A stretch of 7,399 nt of DNA from an uncultured Thermoanaerobacterales bacterium. GTDB taxonomy: Bacteria; Bacillota; Clostridia; Christensenellales; UBA1242. Position 1 is the stretch's first letter; every line of letters starts with the position of its first letter. This document shows positions 4,859 to 7,399 of this stretch, one piece after another. Location of the stretch: contig USTP01000050.1 of assembly GCA_900557695.1 (NCBI GenBank), positions 1-7,399 of the forward strand, in the 5' to 3' direction. The position numbers were made by a program, and so were the translations under genes. The notes beneath the pieces are model-generated. The model made no database searches. It saw nothing but the letters and a program-made list of their open reading frames with translations, and had not been told where the DNA came from.

Positions 4859-7177
4859 CTACTTATTTCCTTTGTTTTCTGTTTTGCTATCCTTTTTTTC
4901 GTTCTTTTTTGTGGTTTTAACGCCCGCTTCAACTTTTTTGCTTGATGCCTCTACACCTTTATCCACAGCTCTAGAACTTTTAGACTTTTCACTGCCAGAC
5001 TTTTTCTTAATGTTTTGAGGTTTAGTTTCCTCATTTTTAGCCACTATTGTATTTTCTTTCAAGCTCGCACTGCTGGTTTTTTCTTCTTCAGCTTTTTCCT
5101 CAGGTTTTGAAGATGTTTCACGTGCAACATTTTCTTTTTCTTCTACATTTGGCTTAGCATTTTCCTTAAACTTTTGTTTTGCACGCTCTTCCGCTTGTTT
5201 TATTAAAGCATCAACATAGTCCCCAGCACTTGTGCTTTCACTTTGCTTTTCTTCTTCTGCTTTTTTTGCTAGTTCTTCTTTTTTGGTCTTTGCTTTTTCT
5301 TCAATAAAGTCAATAACTTCTTCGCTGGTTGCCCCGTTCATAATCATATCAACTTCATCTGAATAGATGGTTTCCTTTTCTAAAAGAACTGCAACCATAG
5401 TTTCAATTTGTTTTTTGTGGCTTGTTAGTATACTTTTAGCCTCATCATAACATTTAGATATAATCTTCTTAACTTCATTATCTATAACCGAAGCTTCTTT
5501 TTCGCTATAGCTTGCCCTTGTTTGATAATCTCTACCAAGGAAAAGTTCGCTACCTTCCCCACCATAATGAACAAGTCCAACTTCGCTACTCATACCCCAC
5601 TCAGTAACCATACGCCTTGCAACATTTGTTGCTTGGTTAATATCGTTTGAAGCCCCAGTGGTTATATCGTCTAAGAATAGCTCTTCTGCACTTCTACCAC
5701 CAAGTGCCATGGTTATATAGTCTATTAGTTTTTGCCTTGTCATATGGCTTTCGTCATTATCAGGCCTTGAAATAGTGTAACCAGCAGCCCCACCACGCTG
5801 AATAATAGAAACTTCATGCACAGGGTTACTCGTTTTAACGCATTTTTCAACAACAGCATGCCCCGCTTCGTGGTAGGCAGTTATTCTCTTGTCTTTTTCA
5901 GTTACAACTCTAGAACGCTTTTGAGGACCCATTGTAACCTTAACAATGGCATTGTTTATATCTTCCATAGAAATTTTGGTGTGGTTCTGCCTTGCAGCAA
6001 GGATTGCAGCTTCGTTTAAAAGGTTCTCAAGGTCTGCACCTGTAAAACCGCTTGTCACTCTTGCTATCTCTTTTAATTTAACATCTTTAGCAAGAGGTTT
6101 TCCTTCTGCATGCACTCTTAAAATTTCCTCTCTACCCTTAACATCTGGCGAGCTTATATATATCTGCCTATCAAAACGACCTGGTCTTGTTAACGCTGGG
6201 TCTAGAATATCTGCCCTGTTTGTAGCTGCCATAACAATAATACCCTCGTTAGTTTCAAAACCATCCATTTGAACAAGCAGCTGGTTTAAGGTTTGCTCTC
6301 TTTCGTCATTTCCACCGCCAAGCCCTGTTCCACGCTGTCTACCAACAGCATCAATTTCATCAATAAACACGATACATGGTTTTGCTTTCTTTGCATTTTC
6401 AAACAAATCACGAACTCTTGACGCACCAACACCAACATAAAGCTCCATAAAGTCTGAACCACTAATTGTAAAGAAAGGCACATTTGCCTCGCCCGCAACT
6501 GCTTTTGCAAGCAAAGTTTTACCTGTTCCCGGAGGTCCAACTAGCAAAACTCCCTTTGGTATTCTTGCTCCAATTTTTGTAAACTTCTCAGGGTCTTTTA
6601 AAAATTGAATAATCTCTTCTAGTTCTGCCTTCTCTTCATCAGCACCTGCAACCTTATCAAATTTAACTTTACTTGCAGAGATTCTAGCACGGTTCTTGGT
6701 AAATTCCATCGACTTACTGTTTATTCCACGAATTTGCCTCATAACCATGAAAACAAGTATCGCTAAAACAGCTAATAGAAAGATTGGGTAAAGTATATTT
6801 AAAATGTTTATTGTTGTGGTTGTTCCTGCAACAATTTTAACGCTTGTTAACCTCAAGCTAGGGTCTGCTTCTTCAACACGCTCATTATAAGCTTTACAAT
6901 CTTCAAGCATGCTATTTTCAACAGAGGTTCTGTTATATAACCAGTACCACGTTCCATCTTTCATTTTTATGCTAATTTGCTTAGAGTTAAGTTCTACTCT
7001 TTCAACATGTCCCGCCTCTAGTTCGCTTTGGAAATAATCATATGTTATTTCCTCTCCCCTAGGTTGCGAAGCCACAACCCAGAATATAATTATAATAGCA
7101 ACAAGCAATAGCAAAAATAAGATACTAGTTCTTAATATATTGCTTTTTGGCTTCTGCTCTTTATTTTCGTTTTCCAA
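4859..7177 (-). CDS. ftsH: membrane AAA+ zinc protease FtsH with long charged tail
   Basis: FtsH is a hexameric, membrane-anchored, ATP-driven protease that degrades damaged membrane proteins and short-lived regulators. The 772 residues contain TM1 (about 15-36), an extracytoplasmic domain (about 40-123) and TM2 (about 124-146). The AAA domain follows, with Walker A GPPGTGKT (214-221), Walker B IVFIDE (269-274) and the pore loop YVG (247-249), where many bacteria have FVG. The second region of homology has Arg331 and Arg334. The protease domain has HEAGH (436-440), with Asp512 in GASNDI as the expected third zinc ligand. All key residues are present. The conserved core ends near 625. A Lys/Glu/Ser-rich tail (626-772) makes it longer than the 644-residue E. 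coli enzyme. The start is TTG at 7177-7175, chosen because AAGGAGG lies 6 nt upstream and no in-frame ATG occurs before residue 72. It is the first gene of a two-gene operon and ends in TAG. Confidence 0.97.
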   Translation of the reverse strand: MENENKEQKPKSNILRTSILFLLLLVAIIIIFWVVASQPRGEEITYDYFQSELEAGHVERVELNSKQISIKMKDGTWYWLYNRTSVENSMLEDCKAYNERVEEADPSLRLTSVKIVAGTTTTINILNILYPIFLLAVLAILVFMVMRQIRGINSKSMEFTKNRARISASKVKFDKVAGADEEKAELEEIIQFLKDPEKFTKIGARIPKGVLLVGPPGTGKTLLAKAVAGEANVPFFTISGSDFMELYVGVGASRVRDLFENAKKAKPCIVFIDEIDAVGRQRGTGLGGGNDEREQTLNQLLVQMDGFETNEGIIVMAATNRADILDPALTRPGRFDRQIYISSPDVKGREEILRVHAEGKPLAKDVKLKEIARVTSGFTGADLENLLNEAAILAARQNHTKISMEDINNAIVKVTMGPQKRSRVVTEKDKRITAYHEAGHAVVEKCVKTSNPVHEVSIIQRGGAAGYTISRPDNDESHMTRQKLIDYITMALGGRSAEELFLDDITTGASNDINQATNVARRMVTEWGMSSEVGLVHYGGEGSELFLGRDYQTRASYSEKEASVIDNEVKKIISKCYDEAKSILTSHKKQIETMVAVLLEKETIYSDEVDMIMNGATSEEVIDFIEEKAKTKKEELAKKAEEEKQSESTSAGDYVDALIKQAEERAKQKFKENAKPNVEEKENVARETSSKPEEKAEEEKTSSASLKENTIVAKNEETKPQNIKKKSGSEKSKSSRAVDKGVEASSKKVEAGVKTTKKNEKKDSKTENKGNK

Positions 7178-7183
7178 ATTTAG

Positions 7184-7190
7184 CCTCCTT
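7184..7190 (-). promoter_or_regulatory. ribosome binding site setting the TTG start of ftsH
   Basis: On the minus strand 7190-7184 reads AAGGAGG, a full Shine-Dalgarno match. It is followed by a 6-nt spacer (CTAAAT) and then TTG at 7177. The strength and spacing fix this as the start even though it is not ATG. Confidence 0.85.
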
Positions 7191-7224
7191 GGGGCACATA
7201 GCCCATATTAAAGTAATATATAAT

Positions 7225-7253
7225 ATATTAACATAAAAGCTTAATTATATCAA
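7225..7253 (-). promoter_or_regulatory. ftsH operon promoter (two overlapping candidates)
   Basis: On the minus strand TTGATA (7253-7248) and TAATAT (7230-7225) are spaced by 17 bp, giving a start near 7218 and a leader of about 40 nt. The same stretch contains a perfect extended -10, TGATATAAT (7252-7244), which would start near 7237 without a good -35 box. Either could be used. I found no CIRCE-type heat-shock element near them. The rest of the upstream region to 7377 contains no gene that I can see. Confidence 0.5.
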
Positions 7254-7377
7254 TTATTTTATCAAATTGTTTAACAAAAAAACGCTACATAAAAAATGCT
7301 TTAAACAAAAGCAATTGCAACTTATATTCATTGCTCTTAATCGCTTAAAAAACGCAAAATTGCATAAAATATTATAA

Positions 7378-7399
7378 CTGTCTCTTATACACATCTGAC
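7378..7399 (-). other. Tn5/Nextera read-1 sequencing adapter, inverted (artefact)
   Basis: The last 22 bases are the reverse complement of the Tn5 mosaic end followed by GAC, which belongs to the read-1 arm and not the read-2 arm. Both contig ends therefore carry the same adapter type in opposite orientation. This is library sequence and marks where the real DNA stops, at 7377. Confidence 0.97.

Noticed and set aside
5946..6272. 108-codon open frame on the plus strand inside ftsH
   Set aside because: It lies fully antisense to the conserved AAA and protease coding sequence of ftsH, where codon constraint explains its openness. There is no ribosome binding site or family resemblance.
7297..7318. 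Hairpin TGCTTT/AAAGCA and palindrome GCAATTGC upstream of ftsH
   Set aside because: The arms are 6 and 8 bp in AT-rich DNA, more than 40 bp upstream of the likely promoter and with no T-tract. This is within what chance would give.
1..7399. Inverted terminal repeats suggesting a composite transposon
   Set aside because: The repeats are the Tn5 mosaic end plus Nextera read-1 arm bases. The 9 bases inside each end (ACATAATTA at 26-34, ATATTATAA at 7369-7377) do not match as a target duplication, and no transposase is encoded.

Overview
The window looks like one short metagenomic or shotgun contig. Both ends carry Tn5/Nextera library adapter (1-25 and 7378-7399, in inverted orientation), so the biological sequence is about 26-7377. 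The DNA is strongly AT-rich. It has Gram-positive-type AAAGGAG/AAGGAGG ribosome binding sites, intrinsic hairpin terminators with T-tracts, and stop codons that are TAA (5 of 6 genes) or TAG (1). All tryptophans checked are TGG, so the standard bacterial code fits. Together with the FtsH, UppP and YchF proteins this suggests a low-GC Bacillota (Firmicutes), probably an uncultured Clostridia-like lineage. The sequence does not allow a finer placement.

Layout from left to right. (1) 26-202 is a promoter region with a sigma-A-like promoter whose -10 box and expected start site lie in a perfect 8-bp inverted repeat. (2) 203-1954 (+) is a 583-residue ABC exporter-like protein. Its fold is kept, but its Walker A, Q-loop, signature, Walker B and H-loop residues are all altered. 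(3) 2018-2143 (+) is a 41-residue, lysine-rich, three-cysteine protein with a strong ribosome binding site. It is probably in the same transcription unit as the ABC gene, and a two-way terminator (2163-2190) follows it. (4) 2222-3007 (-) is uppP, undecaprenyl-diphosphatase. (5) 3114-4211 (+) is ychF, a universal P-loop ATPase/GTPase, divergent from uppP across a 106-bp promoter region. (6) 4226-4287 holds two terminator hairpins between convergent genes. (7) 4287-7177 (-) is a two-gene operon: ftsH, starting at TTG and encoding a long charged C-terminal tail, then a 189-residue single-pass membrane or lipoprotein gene 2 bp downstream. (8) 7178-7377 is the ftsH promoter region.

Most of the window is housekeeping: cell-wall lipid carrier recycling, a ribosome-associated ATPase and membrane proteolysis. 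The unusual part is the left unit, a pseudo-ATPase ABC transporter-like gene followed by an orphan small Cys protein, with a palindrome upstream of each. The uncharacterised membrane protein tied to ftsH is the second item worth attention. I found no CRISPR array, IS element, phage gene, rRNA or tRNA.
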